Below are positions 33,060 to 42,669 of a stretch of DNA of 64,000 nt, piece by piece (the stretch's first letter is position 1; each line of letters opens with the position of its first letter). This DNA comes from Aquatica leii (Eukaryota; Arthropoda; Insecta; Coleoptera; Lampyridae): contig CM069433.1 in the NCBI GenBank assembly GCA_035610365.1, positions 171,508,882-171,572,881 on the forward strand. The letters are read 5' to 3'. A program made the position numbers and the translations under genes. A model generated the notes under the pieces. That model saw nothing but the letters and a program-made list of their open reading frames with translations. It did no database searches and was not told the DNA's origin.

Positions 33060-33840
33060 TTAGCTTGTAATGGCATTGACTAGCTTTTGATTTTGGGCAT
33101 GAAGAATTTGTTGTAAGTCATAGACCGTTTCACAAAAATTGTCAGTTTCTTTAGCTTTTTCTTTGTCGTTCATTTTTACCTCTCTAGACATAGTTTTGTT
33201 TTCCATGTGCTTCCTGAATTCAAATTCTAAATTTTCCTTTTCAATTCCAGAGCTGTTTTCATATTTAAGACACAAACCGCACTGGTCTTTTTTAGGTTTA
33301 AAGAATGACAAATTGTATTCGTGATTGGCACCAGATCTTATACAAGTCGTACATTTTCTAAATATTTTTTTACTACCTATCAACGGAAAACTATCTTTGA
33401 TGGTAAATTATAATCAAAAGTTAGCTTTCTACAGCTTTCATCAATTTCTTCTAAGTTATCCTCACTATTACTATTAGGAGTGTCATTCTTGAAATGGTGT
33501 TTTCGTCGACTTGTATTCTTGAAATCCACAAAGCGACTAATATAATCACGTTGCCGGTTAGTATTCTCTAAATTCCAATATTCTGTAAAAATATCGTTTC
33601 TCTTAGCAGCAGGTACCTTGGACGAACACTTCAAACGGCAATTAACACAAGATGCTTTTAAAGATCGTTTTAGTTTTTTTTATTTTTCCAGTTTATATAC
33701 TGACTGACCCTTCAGAGGAGCTACCCGATTACGTAGCACAATAATCGGAATCTCCGTCGGTTTGAAAATCATCTATCGGACTGACATCATCTGAATCAAA
33801 TTCTGTTACAAAATTAGTACTGGTTTCTGTAACAATGTAA
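33060..33840 (-). pseudogene. Arthropod repeat protein (KKDQC family), N-terminal half
   Basis: Minus-strand reading. An acidic start (FDSDDVSPIDDFQTDGDSD, about 33800) leads into NCRLKCSSKVPAAKRNDIF (from about 33655), YWNLENTNRQRDYISRFVD, then after a deletion GANHEYNLSFFKPKKDQCGL, LCLKYENSSGIEKENLEFEF and KEKAKETDNFCETVYDLQQI. The C-K-x-K-C-S-S and KPKKDQC blocks belong to a protein family found in many copies in arthropod genomes and presumed to be a transposase. The superfamily is not known to me. The helix-turn-helix middle part is missing, and the protein stops before the presumed catalytic core. A different part of what may be the same family is at 59700-60060. Confidence 0.5.
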
Positions 33841-33854
33841 ACACCGCCTTACAC

Positions 33855-34899
33855 TGTTACGTGCGAAATGTTCATAACGTAATACCCTGTATATCGAATT
33901 AAAATTATATTCCGCTTTTGGCGCCCTCTGCCGATCTTTCTGGTTACTGGCATGTTACGGAATTCATTTTGAAGCTGTCAACTACTTAAGACCATCTGTG
34001 TCGTTGTAAATTGACCTAGTACATCCACTGTGATGGACAGGAAATTATAAGTTACGAATGTAACGTAATTTATTCGGCACAGGGTAAGATATTTGCATCC
34101 GGTTTGTTAGGATTCTTTTGTAATTTCTTTATTAATTTGATAGCCGTTTCGCCACGCTTCGACCACATGTTCGATTTAATAAAAGAACAATGAAGAATTA
34201 ATACTATCGATAAATACCGTCACCGAACGCTTAAGATTCTGAAAAGCATATTATCCACAACGAAAACGAAGTCTTGACCAGCATCTACATTTAAGATGTT
34301 ATTTCTTATATGCCACTCGATTGCAATACCCACCTTTTCGTAAACGCACATAACAGCATTCGATACAACGGGTTTTATTTATATTATTAACGATTTTGTA
34401 GCTTCCTATCTTCGTGAGTTATTGTGTTGACACTATTTGCTATTCAATATCTATTCCAGGCTCACTTACCGGGGAAAACGTTTTGTTCGCTTAAGTAGGT
34501 ACTGGATTGTGAGTAAGTTTATTTAATTATTTTTCGCTGTCAGAAAAGTCACTCACGGAACTTTTGTTTATGTTAACTTCCGTAATTACGTTTATTGTTG
34601 CAATACCATTAAGGTCATTTCATTAATCATTTTGTGTGTATCGCATGCTGTGTACAAACTATATTTATTACGAATTTTTCTTCGCTATTCGCTTCGACTT
34701 AACCTATGTATTGTGTGTTGCCGATACTTCTGGCATTTATGAAGTGAGAATTAGATATACTCTTGTTAATATTCTACGTTACTAAATTAAAGTTTTTATA
34801 CCTGTTAATATTGCTTTTATGGTAACATACCTTTCTCTTTTAATTGTGGTTACCCGAACACCAGAGTAACAAGAATTACGAACCTAAAAATTCGTTACA
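33855..34899 (+). repeat. Candidate solo or 5' LTR, BEL/Pao-like
   Basis: About 1045 bases, less AT-rich than the surroundings, beginning TGTTACGTGCGAAATG and ending AAATTCGTTACA, followed after two bases by TTTGGACCGTCTGTC, which resembles the leader of BEL/Pao elements. No second LTR or coding region is in the window and no target duplication was found, so this rests on end structure alone. Confidence 0.4.
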
Positions 34900-35657
34900 A
34901 GTTTGGACCGTCTGTCTTGATCGAGGCAGAAATCTTAATTATAAATGATCTGGCGCCCCTAATTATTATTCACTTGAACCTCCCCTATCTCCGACTGTGT
35001 GAGTTGACCGTGCAAGGTTCGTAAGACCTAAAGCTTGTAACAACACATCCACGAGCATTTTAATTGTTACTTTATTTTTTTAATTTTATTGCTTTACAAT
35101 AAGTACATAACCTCAAAGTTGCATAAATTTATTTAGATACCGCACAAAGCAAATACTTTTAGTGTTTGAATGAATTACCTTCTTTACTGGAATTTCAAAC
35201 TCTCGCTAATTACAGTATAAATTTGGATCTTGAATTTATATCTCTCTATAAAACAAGAAATTCGATGCACTAAAACACGCTATTAACAGCTGACACAAAC
35301 CACTATCTTAAGTTCACTTAATTAAACAATGGAATGCAGTTTATTTGTGCATTTTCTAAATACGAAAGTATCCAATGTCCAAACTATTACACATAAGATA
35401 ATTCTGCACTTACTAAAATATTCGTTTGAAACTTTAGCTAATGCCGTTTCATCTACATAAATTCTGTATGATTAAACTTGGACTTAGAATATTTTGCCAC
35501 AACATAAATAGCCCTTATATGAATGTACAGGTGACATAAACTAATTTTTCACCGAAATAAACATAGGCAGTTCTGACCTCACGTGACAAAATATAAAGTT
35601 AGCAGTAAGTACTAACTGTATTTTAGTCAATGTTAAAATTATTAGAATAATAATACT
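34900..35657. other. Spacer after candidate LTR
   Basis: No coding sequence. Contains TGGCGCCCCTAATTATT at about 34970, weakly like a primer site. If the LTR call is right, the first part is its leader. Confidence 0.3.
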
Positions 35658-36077
35658 ATCGATTTGGCAACATCGGAAAACTACGCTTCCCTATGGACGG
35701 GTAATCCGTATGCTTTCGTAATGTGTTTGTTTGTCTCAAACATAAAAGCAAGTTCATTTTTTATGTTTAGGGTACGCACTATTTGTCAATTTTTGTTGAT
35801 ATATTTATAACTTTAAATTTTTGAATCGGTTCTAGCAGCATTATTTGAAGTACGTAGATATTAAAATTAATTTAAAAAACATGAAATATTAATACAATGT
35901 ATCTTTAGCTTGTATTAGGACTATGTAAAAGTAAACAAAAAAAAGATCATTTGACAAGTAGTGTGTACAGTTTGTTTACAAATACGTTTTTTATCTCTTA
36001 CAATGTTGTGTACACTTTTCAGCCTGTGATTACTTGTCCAAGGGAGAAGCGTAGCTTTCCGTTGTTGCCAGGTCGAT
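35658..36077. mobile_element. MITE, about 420 bp with 50-bp inverted ends
   Basis: Ends ATCGATTTGGCAACATCGG (left) and the inverse of ATCGACCTGGCAACAACGG (right), continuing through CTACGCTTC and GGAC-GTAATC for about 50 bases with scattered differences. No ORF inside. The parent family was not identified. Confidence 0.6.
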
Positions 36078-36336
36078 GAGTAATAAAAATGTCAAGAATT
36101 TTCAAATTTGAAATTAAAAAGTTGGCAGAAATTAATCAGTGTTACTAACTATAATAAACATAATAATATAAATAGAGAAAGTAGTATGAAAAACGTATAG
36201 CTATTCCTTTTTGTGACACTCGTAAACCGACAATACGACACCTCGTATAAGGTTATATGTCTTCGTGCTTTCCTGCTTTGTCCAGGTTTTAATTATATGT
36301 ATATTTGGGCAGAAATTAAACATTCCACTGTTAGAT

Positions 36337-36380
36337 TGGCCTGATGAAGTTGGCACAATAGCCAACGAAACGTAGCCACA
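36337..36380 (+). ncRNA. Lone hammerhead ribozyme-like core
   Basis: CTGATGA (36341-36347), helix II GTTGGC/GCCAAC with a 6-base loop, then GAAACGTA (36367-36374). Stem III is one C-G pair and the cleavage triplet would be GUA. It resembles the PLE-1 hammerheads in layout but has different helix sequences, so it is probably a solo terminal repeat of another Penelope-like family. No RT or inverted partner is seen nearby. Confidence 0.6.
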
Positions 36381-36384
36381 ATTA

Positions 36385-37970
36385 CTACAGAGTTTTCTTT
36401 CTGAGTTGTGCCTATCCTCCACATCGAAGGATCTATGGTCGCATAGAAACACACCAAACTATTAAGTTTTTGGAGGAGTTGTATCGTTCTCATAGTAAAT
36501 CATAAATGAAGTAATTACCCGGAGCTCAATAAAGATGGTCGTGGGTTAAACTCAATATCCGTGATTAGTTTGGAAATTTTTACATTGCAAAAACTAGAGT
36601 CAAAATCAAAAGGGCGCCAGAAAAGTTAATAACTTATTTAGGCTTCTGTAGCTTGTTAACTAAAAAGCTCGCTAACTGTTAACCCACTCTAAATGAAACT
36701 TACCTTATTAGAGCGTCTTACATTAAAATCTGAAATTTTTAATTTAGATTAAACGTGAGAACCGACGAAATAAAGGCTTTGTTACAGTTTTCCTATTTAA
36801 TATTTATTATGTGACAGTGGTTCACTCTGGTGACATTTTTACATTTGCATTAACATTGTTACTTTACAATGTTATGCGTTGCAATTTTAATCCGTGGTTT
36901 ATTTAACACATACTTGAATTACAAAGGTATAAAATCAGGTTTCCATGCTACCATCTCTATAGCTATTTACATGTCAAGTGTCAATATATAAAAACTCAAA
37001 AAAGAAGACTTACTAAAAGCTCAAAGCGTTTGAAGTGTAAACATAAAAATGTGAATTAGGAAGTTTGAAAAACAACTAGAAAACGGCGAGACATGAGAAA
37101 ACCGTACGTAAAAATTAATTATATTTATAATAATTGTATTTGTTTTCTTGTTTGAGAAAAAATATGCCGCCTAAACCATTTTGTAATAATTATAACTTGA
37201 GTAGCAAAACGTCAAATTCATTATTTTAAAGGTTGTTTCAATCAAGTAGACATAAAGTTAAGAAACACTGTCACATAATATAATGTTTCACAAAGTAATA
37301 TGAAAATAGAAACAGTGAAAAATACCTACGTACAAAACCCGAAAATATTTCTATTCTAGCTAAAACACTATGCACAAAAAATAATAAAAGATAACAAAAC
37401 TAGAGCACCATAAATAGTTGTTTTTCTACATGTGATCTATTTATAAAAATTATGTGTTTCTAAAGAGCGTACAAATTTGTATATAAAATGTTTGTATATA
37501 AATAAATATATTATTAAAAAAATTACAGTTTCTATATAAGAAAACACATCAGAATTATATAGATAGTAATAAGATAAAAATAGTTAATATGGATTTCGTT
37601 TCATTAAAACACATTAGAATCTTAAACTGTAAGAAAAAAGAAACTGATTCAAAATAATTCATTTTACTTTAGTAAATAAACTAAATTTCTGATGTTTTCA
37701 TTTTGTACAAATAAATTACCGTACAGTATATTAAATATGACAATTATTATATATCGTTTTTATTAGTTTTAGAAAGTTATGAAATTTGTTTGTTAAGTAA
37801 TCACAAACAAGAATATAACTGTAATAAACTAAGATTGTCAAACGTAATAAGCATAATATATTTCAAACAGCATATATTTTTCTATAAAATCATATTACAT
37901 TACAAAGACAATTTTGTCAAACAAAAACCGAATAATTCAATTTTTATTTTTTTTTAATTATACAAGATAT
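36385..37970. other. AT-rich interval, no gene seen
   Basis: Short ORFs only, none conserved as far as I can tell. The pLTR of the hammerhead at 36337 may extend into the first ~150 bases. Confidence 0.35.
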
Positions 37971-38385
37971 TTTAATTCATTCTGCTGTCAAATGCCTTTG
38001 CATTTTTACTACTGTTTTAATAATGTTTATGCATTTCATTTTTCTTTTAATTATTTTTGTGTAATAAATGTTAAATTGTTAAATTGTAACAAGGCTTTTG
38101 CTCAATTTATTTGTTCACGAGTCAATTTTGTATTGATTGCAGAAACTAGTGATTAGATTGGACACAGAAAAGTAAGTCCTAAAATGGCTACAAGGACAGC
38201 GGGCTTTTGGTTAAAAAGGTCCAGAAGCCCATGTAAGTTACAAACTTTACTGGTTGTCGTTTGTTGTTTTTTTAACCCACCCGCTCCGTTTCCATTGAGC
38301 ACTAACCAATAACATCGTTTATGTTAATTTAATTTAGACATTGCTTTAATAACATCTTTTGCATGTAACAAAATATGTTTTTTAA
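37971..38385 (+). repeat. Dispersed repeat, copy A (uninterrupted)
   Basis: Related to 61545-62066. Shared landmarks: GTAATAAAYGTTAAATT, GTAACAARGCTTTT, CAGAAGYCCAT, GAGCAC, ATAACAYCGTTTATGTT, TTGCATGTAACA. At 38070-38084 the sequence GTTAAATTGTTAAAT is continuous, where copy B carries a mini-element. Nature of the repeat unknown. Confidence 0.55.
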
Positions 38386-38445
38386 TAACACCAGCCGATA
38401 CGATTTTAATAACTGACTTATGACCATCTTAAATTTTAGTACTTT

Positions 38446-38645
38446 ACATTGCTTCTAACTCTAGATATTAATCTAGAATTGATTAATCAGCTTGTAAAAG
38501 CACTAAAAAAAGAAAGAAATTGTTTTAAATACTTAAGACATAAGTTTTCAAAGCTGTTTAAAGCAAATAAACAAAAAAAAATGTTATGTAAAAAAGTTGG
38601 TATGTTAAAAAATTTTCGAGTACAAAAATTTTTAGAAGGCTCACT
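38446..38645 (+). pseudogene. Second, diverged fragment of the 30.3-kb transposase family
   Basis: Reads LDINLELINQLVKALKK, CFKYLRHKFSKLFKAN and GMLKNFRVQKFLEGS. This aligns without large gaps to LHIKLGLIKQFVKAVDK, AFQFLKTKLPRLNEAK and PQIRQLFQGQILEEF of the protein encoded at 31795-31975. Only about 65 codons remain. Similarity was judged by eye and is clear but far from identical, implying a different subfamily. Confidence 0.55.
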
Positions 38646-38699
38646 TTTCGATATGACAGTCATGCGCCATGGAGTGGTTGCTTTTGACAGCTAGAATTT

Positions 38700-40630
38700 T
38701 TCATCGGAAGGAAAACCATTTTTCTGGTCTGTGGTACACTTCGCAAGTATGTTTTAATGTAAGCGTCCAGCAACGTATTCACTTCTAAAAATTTCACAAG
38801 CATCTATGTATGTTATAAATGAGCGTATTGTTTTCGCTCTTTTTCTAAAAATTTCCTGGGGAAAAAATAAACATAGCTGTCCGTATAATCAGTGTCTTGT
38901 CATTTATTCTGTTTCAGTGTTAAATAGATTTAAACTTAGCATCACGAAGCTTACGATCAAAATCTACAAATTAAGAAGCTTTTCAAAGATAAAAACGTAT
39001 CATAAAAAAATTAGAGCTGACAGCATAAAATTTTAAAATGTGCAAATATTTAGTTGTATCACTAGTCCAGAAAGTACTATTTTGCGATTACTCGCAAAAT
39101 ACTTTCAGGACGTGTGATAAACAAAGTTTTTTATGCTAACCTTTATTAAGTACAAATTTGTTACATAATTTCATTACAATTTAACTTAAAATAAAACTAT
39201 TTTTGTTTTTAGCAATTGTAAAATATAAACAAATTTATTATATTTGTTTAAAAAAATTGGTCAGTGTTATTTTAAACATTAACAGATAATAGTGTATATT
39301 AATAAATCTGACAAAATGACAGATAACGTAAAAAATTAAGGATTATTCGTGCCAACTTCTAGTTATACACTGTACCGATTTAGGCCTAGGCCGGAAAAGT
39401 AAAATTTCCGGCAGAATATGCTGCCTGCATCAAACGGACGGAAACACAAAAAAAACTGTTTAATCCTGCTGACGTTAATTAAGAATTTGGCAATAGACAA
39501 TTTATTTTCTTATGTGAAGCAATTTTCAACTGTTAAAAGACGTTGCTTACTATTTTTAACCTAATTTCTAAACTATTTTATTTTATTATTTTTTTAAAAT
39601 TCTCAAAACCTTCACATTATTTTAATTTTTTATTTTTATATTTTAAAAAACGCTAATTTCTCTAATTTCTAAAGCAGTAACAAAATCAAAATACAGAAAT
39701 CTATTATTTTTTAATTTGTTTAGATTTTTACTATGTTTCTACATAAATATTGACTAAAAAATATTTTTATACAATAATTATTATAATCGTTTCAAAATTA
39801 ATAATTAATTATTTAGTGTAAGCATTAAAATATTCGTTAAGTCATGCTGCAAATAAAACACGCTACTAACATATGTATATCTGCATGTATGCAAAGTTTG
39901 TTTAAAGCAAAGTTTAGTTATTGTTATGTTTGTGTTTTTAGGGCTAAAACTTATGTTTGCAAATAAAATTATCTAAAGTGCCATAAAGCGGTTTCTAAAG
40001 TACAAACGCAATAAAACGTTCATTATAAAAAATTAAGCATCTCGTATATCTCCAACTGTTTTAATTGAAGAATTAAGTAAAAATTAAAAAAAACAGAAAC
40101 ATTAACTTAATTACGTTGTTTATATGATTTAAATTTGAGAACTTTCAATAAAAACGTTTAATGTAAAATTGTATCAAATTAATTTTTTCTTGAAGAAGAC
40201 AAAACCTGGCAGTAGGTTCACTGCATAATTTCAAAGTTTTGTAAACAAAATATAGGTTGTAGTTTGTAATGTGTTAAGGCCACATTTGATTATTATATAC
40301 TATCAATATTAATTTTAATAAATAGATTAATGGAAAAACTGACTTGGACTTATGATTACAATTTTTCAACAGCAAAAAAACTGGTTGTACTATAACTATT
40401 AAAATATTAACGACCGCTTTGAAATGGTTAAACCAAACAAAAATTACAGAAAGAATTTTTTGTACCATAATCATAAGTGTAAATTACTCTTAAAATGCGA
40501 ATTCAAATGGAAAATATCCAAATAATAAACGACGTTGAAATGTTCTTTTTTTTCAGAAACCAAATAGTAAAATTTTGTTGCAAAGATTAGAATGTCTTCC
40601 GGATTTGGATCCTGTTGATGTTGTAACCGA
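38700..40630. other. AT-rich interval with one hairpin
   Basis: No coding region seen. Contains the palindrome at 39063-39111 and otherwise featureless AT-rich sequence. Confidence 0.35.
39063..39111. repeat. 49-bp near-perfect palindrome
   Basis: GTCCAGAAAGTACTATTTTG-CGA, four central bases, then TCG-CAAAATACTTTCAGGAC: arms of about 22 bases with one 2-base bulge. It could form a strong hairpin. No ORF or transposon end around it was recognised. Confidence 0.7.
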
Positions 40631-40634
40631 AGTT

Positions 40635-40677
40635 GCCAACGTCTCACCTATTTTTATAAGGGGCTTTATCAGGGCGT
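40635..40677 (-). ncRNA. Degenerate hammerhead of PLE-2
   Basis: Minus strand: CTGATAA (40667-40673, a G-to-A change in the first box), a C-rich helix II remnant, then GAGACGTT (40639-40646; A-to-G in the second box). It lies downstream of the GIY-YIG ORF, where the terminal repeat of a Penelope-like element is expected. Both core changes would abolish cleavage. Confidence 0.45.
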
Positions 40678-40780
40678 GAAATGAAAACTTTAAGAAGTAA
40701 ACGATATTCTAACAAAGAATCATTAGAGTTAGGTAACCAACTTGTTTACCAAGCGAGATTATAAACTTTATGGAACTGAC

Positions 40781-41949
40781 TTAAGAAGAAGTTATCTCCG
40801 TATTTATAAAAGACGTATCGTCTTGGTGGGAGAAGCTCGACTCTGATTGGGTTACGTTTGATAAGGTGCGTGTCTTAGATAAACCAGTTAGAACCGGAAA
40901 CCAAAGAGAGGATCGTTCAAAACCGTTGTCACAGTTGAAGTTATTGGCGTGTTTAATAATATCCATGCTTTCTCGGAGTTTCCGATTAAAGACAAATCAA
41001 AATCTATATTATGGCCTGTGATAAAATAATGTTCAGCAACAACAGATGAAAAAATATGTCTTTTTTTATACAATGATTATGTTTTAAAATACGTGACGTA
41101 ACGGAACGACTAATTTCACCGACATAGACCAAACTACATAAACAAGGAGTTTGGTATACACCTTGAAATAGAAATATAGGAAATTTGTCTTTGGGAAAAA
41201 AAAATTTGAGAGGTTTTACCTGTCGAGTTAAATATGGGCATAATACCATTCTTAAAAAGAATTGTTCCTACTTGATTTGTGACCTTATAAATGTAAGGTA
41301 AAAATGCCAATTTCGGATTGGAGTCGGGAGTATAAATGTCCTTAGGTACTCGAGTACGCGGATGTAGACGACGATTTATAACTGCCTGAATATCCCACTT
41401 TCTAAAACCATTGTTTATTAAGCTTCTAGTAAGATGACAGAGCTCCGAATCTATGTTCTTGGCAAATAGAAAAAGAGCGATGAAAAAACGCTTTTGGGCC
41501 GGTTGATAATGAGACAAAACATAAAGATATCTGTCTGTAATAAACAAAATAGCCTAAAAGTCTGTGTTTACGTGTCACAAGAACAGTGAGAAATGGAAGA
41601 GAACCATTTTTTATTTCCATGGTGAATTTGATATCAGGGTGTTGGTTGCTTAGATGATCAGGAAACTCAGACAAATCAAGACGATCATAAAATCAAACAC
41701 TAAAGGTGTGATAAACATACCTAAACTAGACTTTAGGTTTTAATATCGATGCTTCAAAAGCAACCGTTTCAAAGAATTGTAGTCATAGCTACAACGGACA
41801 ACAAAGGAGAACCCATAGCGGCGCTCGAAACTTGTTTGTAAAACTTATGAGCAAACTGAAAGTAAGCGTATGATAAAAATAAAGAACTAAACTTTGTCAT
41901 GTTAAGACAGAATTTGTTCAATAATAATAAACGAATCTTTAATAGAAAC
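40781..41949 (-). pseudogene. Penelope-like element PLE-2: RT palm/thumb and GIY-YIG
   Basis: Minus-strand remnants of a second, older and unrelated PLE. From 41949 downward: IKDSFIIIEQ, FAHKFYKQ with AAMGSPLLSVVA (about 41825), then DHLSNQHPDIKFTMEIKNGS and LPFLTVLVTRKHRLLGY (about 41650-41560), DRYLYVLSHYQPAQKR, LTRSLINNGFRKWDIQAVIN (41440-41390), PIFNSTGKTSQ, and the nuclease GVYQTPCLCSLVYVGEISRS (about 41163-41104). The catalytic YVDD block is not readable. Frameshifts occur about every 200 bases. The RT is split by the LTR retrotransposon inserted at 41950; the rest of the RT side continues beyond 49400. Confidence 0.8.
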
Positions 41950-42206
41950 TGTTGTGATACCTATGTAGGTACAAGTTATAACAAGTTGCAACTTGTTCTC
42001 AAACCCCTTGTCGCAACTTTCTTGGAAAACCATTTTACAGGTATATAAGAAGCACATACCAACAGCAAAGAGAACTCTGTTTCCGGCGTTGCATTTAACA
42101 GCATCAAATCGTTTTAATAAAGTTAAATTCATTTAACACGTTGTTTTTATTGACAACCTCGAAAACTATAGACGAAACGATCCCAAGTAATCGTAGGATT
42201 ACAACA
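41950..42206 (+). repeat. 5' LTR of gypsy-B
   Basis: Starts TGTTGTGATACC and ends GATTACAACA (terminal TGTTGT/ACAACA inverted). It has a TATATAAG box at 42042-42049 and AATAAA at 42116-42121, so it could drive and end transcription. Confidence 0.92.
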
Positions 42207-42208
42207 AA

Positions 42209-42226
42209 TGGTGGCAGCGGTGAGAT
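42209..42226 (+). other. Primer binding site of gypsy-B
   Basis: TGGTGGCAGCGGTGAGAT, two bases after the LTR. The first bases pair with the CCA end of a tRNA; I cannot say which tRNA. Confidence 0.6.
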
Positions 42227-42669
42227 TAATTTCGTCAATTTTATAGTCAAGCGCGAGTAAGTCAATCGAACAACGTTAAATTTCCAATTCAACTCGTAAA
42301 TTCAAGTTCAAGAAGGCAATTCAAATCCATACAACATCAATTCAAATTCATAAGAGAAATCGGCGAATCATTCAAGATCAGCATTCAATTTCCATTTCAA
42401 ATTCTCAGTGATAAGTGAGTGATAAGTGCCAGTTTCGTTAAAGTGTTCAAGTTCGACGAAAAAGTGTTGTGTGAAATTGCATCATTTCTAAACCGACCGG
42501 GAGAAGTTTTAATCGACAACGCCATTACGCGAAGAAAACAACCTTCATATCAATAGCCTTGATGGTTACGTTCATCACAAAGGAAGACATCTAAATCTAA
42601 AGACTAAACATATTTTATTAAGTAATACTAGGGTAAGTCGACACTTAGATCATTATTATATTCATATAT

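Noticed and set aside
36201-36493. Two overlapping minus-strand ORFs of 83 and 66 codons
   Set aside because: They run antisense over the hammerhead/pLTR sequence and resemble chance translations of a structured repeat.
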